Positions 46,030-55,338 of a DNA stretch of 64,000 bases are shown piece after piece (position 1 is the first letter of the stretch; every line of letters begins with the position of its first letter). The notes beneath the pieces are model-generated. The model saw nothing but the letters and a program-made list of their open reading frames with translations, was not told the origin of the DNA and ran no database searches. The position numbers and the translations under genes were made by a program. Source of the stretch: Collybiopsis luxurians FD-317 M1 (taxonomy: Eukaryota > Basidiomycota > Agaricomycetes > Agaricales > Omphalotaceae); contig KN834800.1 of assembly GCA_000827265.1 (NCBI GenBank), forward strand, positions 126,261-190,260, given 5' to 3'.

Positions 46030-46990
46030 TTTTCCCTTGTTTCCAGTTTCCTCTGTCATAGACTCTTTTCGTCACAGTCGTTGAACTCCTATAATGAATG
46101 TATTCGTGAAATAAACAGCTTCACGTTTTCAGACTCTATCCCGTTTCATTCTCTACGCAAGCTAAACAGTTCTAGTCTTTGTTTGGCTGCAAACGACGCA
46201 TATATATTTTCCGGAAATCAGGATAACAATATTCTGGTCAGTTTTGGTCGCGTGCTCTGGCCGTAATGTTCTTGCTTAGATTCCTCATGATTCTAGGTCT
46301 GGGACAAGAACACATTCGAACTGAAGGCACGCTAAAGGGTCATACAAGCAGTGTTCCTGCTTTAGTTTATGCGGAGGATAAAATTGGCTGTTTAGTCCTC
46401 CAGGTGCGGGATTTCTGACTGCGACACAGACGTTGCTCATCGCTGCTTGCCGCTTTCCAAGAGACAGCACAGTCTCAAACCAGTCTAAATCATCGACACA
46501 CACACACGGAAACCTGCGCAGGAGACTTCGGTACAACGGCCCTTGTAACGGGAAACGGTGACGAGATGATCGAAATTTGGACATGCAGCGATACCTGTAC
46601 GGGACGGCAAATACTCGCATATACTTACATTCGAATGCAATTATGGTGCTGTACTGGCGTTGGCTGCGCAGGGGCTGCCAGGATGGTCATATCACGGTGT
46701 TGGACATTGAGACGAGGACGTTGGTTCGGAATATCATTGTTCAGGAAGGGGCTAATATCCTTGCAATATTCTTGCAATGTCGGTGATTGACTCGGAACCG
46801 TATACCAGTTGTGCGAATGGGGAGGTCAATGTGCGTGTTTATCTTCGTTGTTTTGAACGCTAAGCTGAACTGGTAATGTAGAGGTTCTCTGGCTTGATCA
46901 AATGTACGCGCCTTGGCATGCTCATGATGACGAGATTGTACTATTATCTGGGATCACTGGATGAATTGCGAACAATCATACTGATGTAGA
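46030..46990 (+). pseudogene. Truncated DUG2 pseudogene
   Basis: Copy of the WD40 part of DUG2, with introns kept, so it arose by DNA duplication and not through mRNA. It starts in sequence matching DUG2 intron 1 (about 25,530), contains exon 2 (KLNSSSLCLAANDAYIFSGN) and exon 3, then jumps over about 345 bases (26,083 to about 26,430), resumes at GNGDEMIEIWTC, and continues through the intron after exon 4 into exon 5. At about 46,980 it jumps to sequence matching 29,227, beyond the DUG2 stop. The whole M20 peptidase half is lost. Frameshifts occur in exons 3 and 4. No function expected. Confidence 0.85.
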
Positions 46991-47800
46991 CACGGTTTTG
47001 ATTCTAACGTGGCTATGGATGTGGTCGAAAAGTGTAACTGAATCTGAACTACCTCCAAGATGAGAATTACACCCTCGCGCGACTTCACTTCCGGGTTGTC
47101 AAACCATCTGCGACTGTTACGTCTAGTCCTTGATACAAGTCGGTGATCGTCCTCACAGTCATGTCTGTTTGGTAATGTCTGCCTTCACCCTGATTGCATT
47201 CCTTTCGCTTGACATTTTCCCTGTTCTAGACATTTAACGCTATTCATCGGATCGGCTATCTACTGTACTGGGCATCAAAGCCGAAGGCGTTGCGATTACT
47301 ATTTCCCCTTGATTTCCCCGCGCTGGCTGGAGAAAAACGCTTTGAGCGGATTCATCTGAAGCTTCCCACTGAATCGAGCCGAAGCCATTGAAGTTGCTCA
47401 ATGACGTGCCCAATCTTGTGTCACTTGTAGTAGCATAGTCTTATGACGGGGACCTCCAACACTCGATTGGACATTTCGTCGTTGCACTCCTTAATTGTAC
47501 GTCACGGCGGGTTATAACAACGACTATATGGAGACTAGGACATTCTTTGTTTTCTTCGTTCCACTTCTACTTACTGACTACGCATCGCTTTGAATCATTC
47601 ATGTTCGACCGTCGGATAACAATGACAAAGAATAAAATTGAGTCGCGTAATCTAGTATACAACTTGAATGTGGTCTGTGGTCTAGTCCCATTGAACCCTG
47701 CTCAACACTTGCGAGGAGGGATATTTGGTGCGTGATTTACCATGGATATGTCTGATATCGCTACAACAAGATCCCAATGCCGTTCCGTCAATGAATCTTG
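46991..47800. other. Copy of the DUG2/K1 intergenic region
   Basis: Begins tgtagacacggttttgattc, matching 29,230, and from 47,650 (tatacaacttgaatgtgg, ctgctcaacacttgcgagg) follows the K1 3' flank up to the K4 stop. The middle (47,050-47,600) is not clearly alignable. No gene supported. Confidence 0.6.
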
Positions 47801-50800
47801 TCAAGCATTATTCAGTGCTTCATAGATCTCTTGAGCGTTTGGGCGATCTGCCGGGTTTTGCGCCCAGCAGCGAGTTATAAGATCCCAAATTGAGTCTGAG
47901 CACCAAACGCTCTCTGGACGGTGAGGCCGTTTGCCAGCCATCAAACAAAGAATCACTGAGTAATCAGTCATCCTATCATAGAACGGAGGCCGCAGCGTTA
48001 GAATCTGGATCAGAATGCAGATTCAGCATCTCAAGCACAAACTTCAATAGTTTGAATACCTCGACCATTGTACAGCCTAGCGCAAAGATATCCCTGGATG
48101 GGTTCTTCAAGTGCTCAAATGTCACATCCGAGTCCAAATCCACAAGTTCAGGCGCCATCCATCTTATTGCCCCTTTCCCCATACGGTCATTTGCTGTTGC
48201 TGCAGTCCATGCTTGGGAATTACAGGTGGTTAGAGCTAACCCAAAATCTGCAATGCAGCATTGTAGTTTCTCTGTGACCAATATATTGGCCTACAGAATG
48301 GATCAGGGTACGCAGAGAAAGCCAGAGCAAGTTACGAACCCCACGGATATCCCCATGCGTGAATTGATTCGAATGAATGTAATTCAGACCAGCTGCAATC
48401 TCTGAGAACTAACATAAAGTGACACAATCAGTGGCGATCATTTCAGCCAAAGTTTCTTAGATTACTCACAACAGTGTGTCGATTATGCAAAGGATGATCT
48501 TTCAGATAAGTGACTATATCCTTGTTTTTCATCCAAGGTGAGATAAGACAGAATGAGGGGCTAAAAAGATCTGCATTGACACCTAGGAAAGGGAGAATGT
48601 GTGGATGTTTAAGTTGTTTCCATATGAGTGCTTCATTATAAAATTCCTAATCGGTAGGTTCAGTAAATCGTCACTTCCTTGTACTTGCAAATCCTACCCT
48701 TCGAATCTCTTTGCGTTTTGTCTCATCTGGCTCAACAATTAATCTGAGTACTTTTAAGCAAACATCTTGGTCTCCGGCACTTCCACGCCAAATATCCTGA
48801 ATACAAGGGTCAGAATCTCATTTGGGCACTTTTGTATGTGATTGTACCCACAGCGAATCCTCCCCCGGCTACTGGACTATCCCCATTCTTCTTAATTTCT
48901 GTGATTGTCAGAGAAGATGGCAAGACATGATAAGTGTTTGACAAATATTGAAGCGCCCGGAGACATCTTCTATTCACAGTCTCTCTACTCAAATTCCTTC
49001 GGGAAGTGAATGTACTGGAATACGTGTCTAATACCTGTAGAGGTAGACAGTTGAATAATTTGTAGTTTTAGTCTTTTGGGGCTTGGTATATCACTTACTG
49101 ACTGTACTAGATCCGCGAGTTCTTGCAGCAAAGTCTCGTCATAAGATGCAGCCAGACGCTGCATCCAAGTCTGATTCTCCATTGATAGGGCTGGACCTGG
49201 GTCTCGAAGAATATCTTGTAGTATTGAAATTGCTGGCCTATCGAAAGCTTGATCCAAATGGCTGTCAGGCTTTTTGTCCCTGGAATCTGTAGGCGGCATA
49301 AGTGTAGCAATATCCAGAAACAAAGAGCTTTGCATGCTTGGCTTTGGATGTCCCTGGACAGCATACAACTTGTGCCTTGGCTGCCCAGCATTGTGAATGT
49401 ATGTTCTCTTCTGTTCAGCCTCATGCACAGGCTCTGTGTCCCTTTCCTCCTCCTCCTCCTTTCTTTCTGCCTCCTGTCTATGTTTCACTTCCTCCTGCAG
49501 CCTTTTTTGCTTTCTCTTTCTCCTCAGCTTCTCCTTGTAACCAGGTTTTGGAGAAGATCTAGAAAAGTTTGGGTGAGGAACTATAGGTACAGTTGCAGAG
49601 CTTGTCCCCTGCAATGACCTTTCAGCCCCAGTGTAGCAATCAGGAGACTTCTTTGGCAGAACATCCACCTGGGATTTTAAATGTCTGTTGCTTGCAGGCC
49701 TGCCTTCTTCTTCAGTTTCATCTTCAGAATTGGGTGGAGTGATAATTCTAATTTTCCGAAGAGGTTGACTCAAAGCAGGATTTTTGTCTGGTAGAGGGAA
49801 TGTGTGTGTGGAAACTAGGTTCGGAGAAGTACCAGAAGAAGACGGATGATAAGCTCTAGGTACAGATATAGAGTTTGTACCCTGCAAAGACCTGTCAGTC
49901 CCTGTATGACAATTGAGAAGTTTCCTTGGCGGAACAGTTGACTGGTGCTTTAAATGTCTGTTCTTTGCATTTTCGCCCTCTTCATCAGTTTCCTCTTCAG
50001 AATGGGGCGGAGTGGCGACTCTGAGTGGCTGAGCAGAGAAATTCCTATCTGATGGAGCAATGTAGCACTCGGAATCTAGATCTGGAAAGGTCTTAGAAGA
50101 ATATGGATGATAAACAGTAGGTACAGCTGTAGAGTTTGTCTCCTGCAATAACCTGTCGGTGCCAGTGTTGGGATTGAGAGACTTCTTTGAAGGAGCAATC
50201 GGCTGGAGCTTTGAATCTCTGTTGTTAGTGGGATCACCTTCTTCATCTGTTTCATCATCAGAAGTGGGCGGAGTGGCAATTCTGAATGGCCGAAGGGATC
50301 GACTAAAAGCAAGCTTTTTGTCTGGTGGAGCAGTCCAGTGCCCGGAAACTAGGTTGGAATTGGTTGCCAAAGGAGGACGAGAAACTCCAGAGGGATCTGC
50401 AAAGCTTGTCCCCTGCAACGACCTGTCAATTTCGGTGGCGCAATGGAGAAACTTCCTTGGCAAAACAATTGGCTTGGACTTTGAAAGTCTGTTGTGAGCA
50501 GACTTGCCTTCGTTGTCAATTTCTTCTTCAGAATCAGGGGGAGTGGCTATTCTAAGTGGGGAAATGGGTCGACGAAATGCAAGATTATTGTCCGTCGGAA
50601 GAATCGAAGGCTTGGAAAATAGATTCGGAGAAGTCCTAGAAGAACATGGAGGAGAAGCTCTAGGTACCGAGCTTGCCCCCTGCAACCTAGTGTTGCAATT
50701 GAGAGACTTCCCTGAAGAAACAATCGGTCGAGACTTTAAATGCCTGTCGTTGACGGTTTGGCCTTCTTCGTCAGTTTTCTCCTCAAAAACTGATCCAAAT

Positions 50801-51428
50801 TCCGATGACACCCAGCCTCCCTTGTCATTTTCTTCGGAAGTCGATTCAATTTCCGATAGGACCCTGCGAGGCAATTTGTGAGAATCTGTGAGAGAGGAGG
50901 TATTTGCACTGGAGACAGAGGGTACAGAGCGGTTGGGTGGACTCTAGGAGCACGGCCGCATTGTTCAATTTTCAGGTTTGATGCAGACTAAGATAGTAAT
51001 CCACTCACCGAATGATGCCGTAGTTTCACTGGACTATCAGAAGCCGGTCCATCGTTGCTAGAACTTTTCCCACTCTGTATTTGATCCCAATTGAACTGCC
51101 GTTCGTTCTCCGTAATTTCCGCCAGGCCTGAAGGAAAGTCAAGACCAATAGCCCTATAACGTTTCTTCCGTTCTTTCTCCAACTTTACTGTGTAACTTTC
51201 TGTAGCCAATTTACACATGTTTTCCAAAGCAGCTGCAAACTCTATCTGCAGGCGGCTTCTACCCTCCAGGTTCTTCTTCAAATTATCGGCCAGCTGAGAC
51301 GCGGCGTCCTCAATCATAGAATCTAAATCTAGCTGGATCTGAGCTTTGAGATTCTCCTTCCATTCGTCGTCTGGTTCAACATTGTAAACATGTTGTTTGA
51401 CTCTCGGTGCTGCGGGTGCCAAGAGCAT
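47801..51428 (-). CDS. K4: TKL protein kinase with helical domain and five 90-residue repeats
   Basis: Start ATG 51428 (MLLAPAAPRVKQHVYNVEPD); exon 1 ends at a GTGAGT donor near 51,011 and exon 2 starts near 50,945 (SPPNRSVPSVSS). Exon 1 is a charged helical domain (DDEWKENLKAQIQLDLDSMI, LEKERKKRYRAIGLD). Exon 2 runs to about 49,100 and carries five repeats (see repeat entry), a Lys/Glu-rich helix (KEKLRRKRKQKRLQEEVKHR), then the linker (ISILQDILRD, TWMQRLAASYDETLLQELAD). Then come the conserved pre-kinase exon and a kinase with SPVAGGGFADIWRG, VCLK, THGDIRGAN, DFGLALTT, GAIRWMAPE and the end EIYEALNNA (stop 47803-47801). Catalytic residues are present. After DFG it shares TCNSQAWTA and GKGAI with K1, and its 3' neighbour is the DUG2 pseudogene, as K1 neighbours DUG2. 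Confidence 0.8.
49600..50800 (-). repeat. Five coding repeats of 262-275 bp in K4
   Basis: The marker ctgcaa(t/c)gacctgtca recurs at about 49,610, 49,881, 50,143, 50,418 and (diverged) 50,681. Each unit encodes about 90 residues with RIATPPxSEEETDEEG, NRHLK, PRKxLNCxTGTDRSLQGT and SPNL. Acidic S/T-P motifs in each unit could be phosphorylation targets of proline-directed kinases or of the attached kinase; that is inference. Confidence 0.8.
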
Positions 51429-52965
51429 TTGCCAGACAGTAAAGCCAGGCAGCTACAATGGGTGAGTATGAAACGGGAAGCCCGAGGAGTTGCAACAGTT
51501 GCAACGTGCTTTTACGCTGCGCACTGCCTAGCGTTTTTCAACATCACGTGGAACTCAGATGTCACAAAAATACTTGAAAGTTAGTGACGGTCGCGATACG
51601 CGTAGCAATTGCGAAGGAGTGGCTTGGGAGTGGCACTCTTGCCTGAGTGTTTGGCTCTGAGGCTGGGCATGTACAATCATATTGCAAGGTTCAGCAAAGA
51701 CAGCTATCTTTCGGTAAGATGACATAATCAATTTTGCTGTGGATAACTGCGGACATTCAGGGGCGGTATCCAATGATGTGGCAGTTACCGATACCGGATA
51801 CCGATTGCACAGCCGTCATAATAATCTTATCTGCCGATAACCCTAGAATACCCGGATTGAGTAATGTTAACCCTAATTTGCTTTGTTCTCTTCGACGTCG
51901 ACGTCTCACTCAACGCATAACAATGCAATGTGTTTTCCTATACTATGGAGTTAAATTCAGAGCCTTGAGACTTGCCCATCTAGACAGCTCTACTCCTGCT
52001 GTCTCCTCAAGATTGAATGCACCTTCTCGGTATGGAATATTACTCTCAATCAAAGTATCCGAATCGTCATTGTGAAAATTCGTGACTTATTAGTATTTGT
52101 ATATAGCGTAGAATCCGCGAATAGTTGTATATAGTGTAGGATCTGCGAATAGTTGTACATAGATAAATTCAATGTAATACGGTGGCTGAATCGCCGTCAG
52201 AATCAATGTAGTCACTGTAACAGGCTTCAATCAGAAATTCATCTCAGGAAAAGATGTTGTTGAGATAGGCACCTTCCACTCAGCCCGTTATTCAACCCCC
52301 CTCTGTGCTATTGGCCTGAAAGTCGCATATAAGAAAAAAATAAAGGTTGAAAACTACTGCAATCAGAACCTAATATTTCCAGATGAGGTCCATACAATGG
52401 TCAAGCCCATTTCTATGCAGAGATAATGGATAGGCCCCTCAAAGTTAATATGTGCAGCTCAGGTGGGAGTAGGCGAGCAAGCGAGTTGAGGTCAAGAAAC
52501 TGTTTGCAACGAGCCGGTATCACGTGACCTGCTCCCACAGTCACAGACAGGGCACAGTGCGCGATATCAGAATTGCCTTATATGCAGCATTTTGAAAAAA
52601 TTCATTCATACCTCGTTCTAAGTTGCTCTGCCTCAAGCAAAAATGTAGAAAAATCAATTAGATATATACATATGAGCCTAGAAACTTTGAGCTCCACAGC
52701 TGTTGAAAATGGCAGCGCTAGCCACTGCACCTCGCCCGATATCCATAAATCACTTCAAAATGGAAATTTCGGTGTCAATACAGAAGGCAAATAGAAAGAA
52801 AATGGTAGGAAGATTAGAAAGTGGTCTGAAAAGCATTTATGACTAAGTTTTGAGGCAACAAGAGAGACGAAGAGTCTCTTTCTTCTCTTTCTTTTTTTCC
52901 TTTTTGATTTTTTTTTCTCTTCGACCACAACAATCGGTATCGGGCCGACATTCAGGAGTATCCCT
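51429..52965. other. Intergenic stretch
   Basis: No supported gene. Holds a palindrome gacgtcgacgtc near 51,894, a 28-bp tandem repeat (52,097-52,162), and a 60-base pyrimidine-rich tract near 52,875-52,925, whose antisense gives a Lys/Arg-rich chance frame. CACGTG occurs at 52,523. Confidence 0.45.
52097..52162. repeat. 28-bp tandem repeat, two units plus partial
   Basis: Units ttgtatatagcgtagaatcc-gcgaatag (52097-52124) and ttgtatatagtgtaggatct-gcgaatag (52125-52152), then a partial third (ttgtacatag). The full units differ by transitions only. Confidence 0.75.
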
Positions 52966-53178
52966 GCCCGCACAAACTTTACATAAGCTTATCAGGCTTA
53001 TCTACCATAGCATGTGAATATCAACTTAGAATTTTTTTTAATATCTTCAACATGGGGGCTGCCCCCAAACCCCCGTCCTAACCGCTAACCAACCCTAACC
53101 AAACCCTAACCAACCTTACCCAACCTCCCGAGCGCTTATCGTCATCAGTGTGAGAGCTTACATAAACTTTGTGCGGGC
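52966..53178. mobile_element. MITE-like element, 213 bp, with telomere-like core
   Basis: Ends are 23-bp inverted repeats: gcccgcacaaactttacata-agc at 52966-52988 and gcttacataaactttgtgcg-ggc at 53156-53178, matching at about 20 of 23 positions. The body contains a G/C-rich inverted motif (gggggctgccccc near 53,055) followed by several C-strand telomere-like words (aaccctaacc, aaaccctaacc) at 53,083-53,125. No transposase frame. No clear target duplication is visible, so superfamily is left open. Confidence 0.65.
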
Positions 53179-53400
53179 CGGGTTTTCGACATTTAGTTGG
53201 TCAGTTGGAAGGATAAGGAAACGCATACGTTCAAGCCTACTTGTCTCCTTTACAAGTAGATTTGTTGTATCTACTTGTGTCAACTGCGGAAATACGTGCT
53301 TTAGCTAAATTCCGACTTCTATGCTGTGCGTGTGCGTGTATACTCCGTCGCTTTTACTGAGGACAATCAAAGAAGAAAATAAAGTAAATAACAAAACATA

Positions 53401-55065
53401 CTACGTCTTCCACACAATCACCAAACGCATTCCGTCCTTCTCGATAAGTTCCAACGGTTCGTAGACATTTCCAGGACTAGTTCGACAGCGGAACTTCATA
53501 GTGAATTCACGGAGACAGTCTACTGGGGAACTATGTATCTCGGTAGTGCTGGATGTACGTCTCGCGGGAGACCGGGTCCATCTAGAACACACCGTATCCA
53601 CTACCACGCTGTCTCCAAAGGATGCTGCGTTGGTTTCCAGTGTCAAGGAATGCAGTCTCGGTACGATAGGCTCTACCTGAGAGTGAAGCAGGCTCGCTCG
53701 AGAGGCGCGGAGACTTTCGACGAAGCGTTCTGTTATTGGACTGTGTTCGTAGCCAATGTCAGTATCGGCGACGGTAAGGTCACGTAATTTTGGGACATGC
53801 TGGAGAAGATGGATGAGATTAGAATCGGAAAGCTCCAGGTTTTTGATGGAAAGGGTCGTAAGAGGGAAGGCAGACCTCTGCACAAACGCCATGAATGGGT
53901 CAAAATTAAGCCATCCTAGTGTAGGCTTGAACCCCTCATGAGGTTCCAGCTGCAGCGTCTCCAGGGAAGGAAATCTGAAGTGCGGAAATACTGAATATCC
54001 CAACGGGGAGGTTTTATGCGTATAGCCATGATATACGATTAATGAATGCATCGACGAAATCGATGAGGGGGCCGCATTGTCACCAACAACTTTAGGTGGG
54101 CCCCAAATGTACTCCCATATCACTAGTGATACGAGATTGGGCGTCAGACCGGATAGCCTAGCAATATCGACACCGCGGGGAGATAGCTCTAGATAACGGA
54201 GTTGCACAAAGGTGAGTCGTGAAGGGAATGCATTGTAGAATGTCAGCGCTTTCAACTTGGGTGCAACGTCCACCAAAAGCTCTAGATCAGAAGAGCTGTC
54301 AAGGAATGCGATATCCTCCAAAATGGGGAAGTGAAGAGGACCACCAATGGGAGGGAACAGCTGCCTGAGATACATATAGTTGAAATTGGAGTCGCAAGTT
54401 ACTTTTTGCAAACGATGTGTCTGCCTGGTGACTAGCGCCACGATTGGATGATACCTGCCATTTCTGAATTTTGGTGAGGCCTCCTTGAAAATAAGATTGA
54501 GCGTCATCGGATACTCTAGTGACCGACAAAGAAAATTGGATAAAGGAAAGAAAAGCTTTTCATGCTTCAGCTTGTCGTAATCAGCCATACCCGTCTCTGT
54601 ATCCCATTTCCATTCAATCGAAAGCCGAGACCAGATTTTGGGCAAAGAGAGCGCATTGCTTCGCCATCGTGAGCAGACACTGCTGAGTACCATCGCAGGT
54701 TTATTCTTGAGACTGATTACGGCCGTCTGGGATGGTCTGGTAACCACGAAGTAGTTCATATCGCAGCAATCGTCGAAGATGGTTTGCAAAATCTCGTCAG
54801 GGAACTTTCGGATAGGTGCAAGCAAAGAGTGGAATTGAGCTGCATACTCTAGTATACACCTCCGATGAGTCTCCTTGTCCAAGCCAGCTAAGGATGATGT
54901 CAGATCCCTCAAATCCTGCTGGAGGCTTTCGAGAATCGAGTTGATTTGCAGCGAATCAACTGAAGAAGGACCCGATTCTGTGCGGAGTTTTTCATGTAAA
55001 GAGGTGAAATCGAGCTCCACTCGAAATGTTGAGACGTCTCCTCCGCATCGAGAGCAGAAGAGCAT
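53401..55065 (-). CDS. F-box protein with LRR-like C-terminus, tandem copy 1
   Basis: Single open exon of 554 codons from ATG 55065 to the TAG at 53401. The N-terminus has a Cys pair (MLFCSRCGGDV), then a helical segment (INSILESLQQDLRDLTSSLA), then the F-box at about residues 92-110 (IRKFPDEILQTIFDDCC) and VLSSVCSRWRSNALSLPKIW, the usual agaricomycete F-box-like pattern. The C-terminal 350 residues have irregular leucine-rich strands (LKALTFYNAFPSRLTFVQLR, LTTLSIKNLELSDSNL, LRDLTVADTDI). Family role: substrate adaptor of SCF ubiquitin ligase, substrate unknown. The neighbour at 55339-56997 is a paralogue in the same orientation. Being intronless is common in this family. Normal CpG content suggests an active gene. 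Confidence 0.85.
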   Translation of the reverse strand: MLFCSRCGGDVSTFRVELDFTSLHEKLRTESGPSSVDSLQINSILESLQQDLRDLTSSLAGLDKETHRRCILEYAAQFHSLLAPIRKFPDEILQTIFDDCCDMNYFVVTRPSQTAVISLKNKPAMVLSSVCSRWRSNALSLPKIWSRLSIEWKWDTETGMADYDKLKHEKLFFPLSNFLCRSLEYPMTLNLIFKEASPKFRNGRYHPIVALVTRQTHRLQKVTCDSNFNYMYLRQLFPPIGGPLHFPILEDIAFLDSSSDLELLVDVAPKLKALTFYNAFPSRLTFVQLRYLELSPRGVDIARLSGLTPNLVSLVIWEYIWGPPKVVGDNAAPSSISSMHSLIVYHGYTHKTSPLGYSVFPHFRFPSLETLQLEPHEGFKPTLGWLNFDPFMAFVQRSAFPLTTLSIKNLELSDSNLIHLLQHVPKLRDLTVADTDIGYEHSPITERFVESLRASRASLLHSQVEPIVPRLHSLTLETNAASFGDSVVVDTVCSRWTRSPARRTSSTTEIHSSPVDCLREFTMKFRCRTSPGNVYEPLELIEKDGMRLVIVWKT

Positions 55066-55338
55066 GATGGCTATCGCGGAAGTCCCACAGATCGTGGACC
55101 ATGTAACTTAGCACCTACTTCCTTCCTTCCTTCCCACCTTGAATTCAGACGCTCATTATTGGCTCATATTTCACACTAACAGAATACCGTACGTAAGGAA
55201 TACTATCCAGTTCACAAGATGTTTACAGATTCCCATACCTATATCCCATCATGTCGCCGATTCCCGCTTTCAGACTGAAAGTGTGAGTGATATGTCTGCA
55301 TTTTGATACATCGTCGAAAAAACAAATTCCTCCCCATC

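Noticed and set aside
49083..50881. Plus-strand frames over the K4 repeat exon
   Set aside because: Antisense to the K4 coding repeats; their apparent repetition mirrors the coding repeats.
52755..52973. Lys/Arg-rich minus frame (72 codons), nuclear-localisation-like
   Set aside because: Produced by a pyrimidine-rich low-complexity tract; no start context, no homologous copy.
53080..53128. Chromosome end or fusion point suggested by CCCTAA-like words
   Set aside because: Only a few imperfect units, inside a 213-bp unit bounded by inverted repeats, with ordinary genes on both sides.
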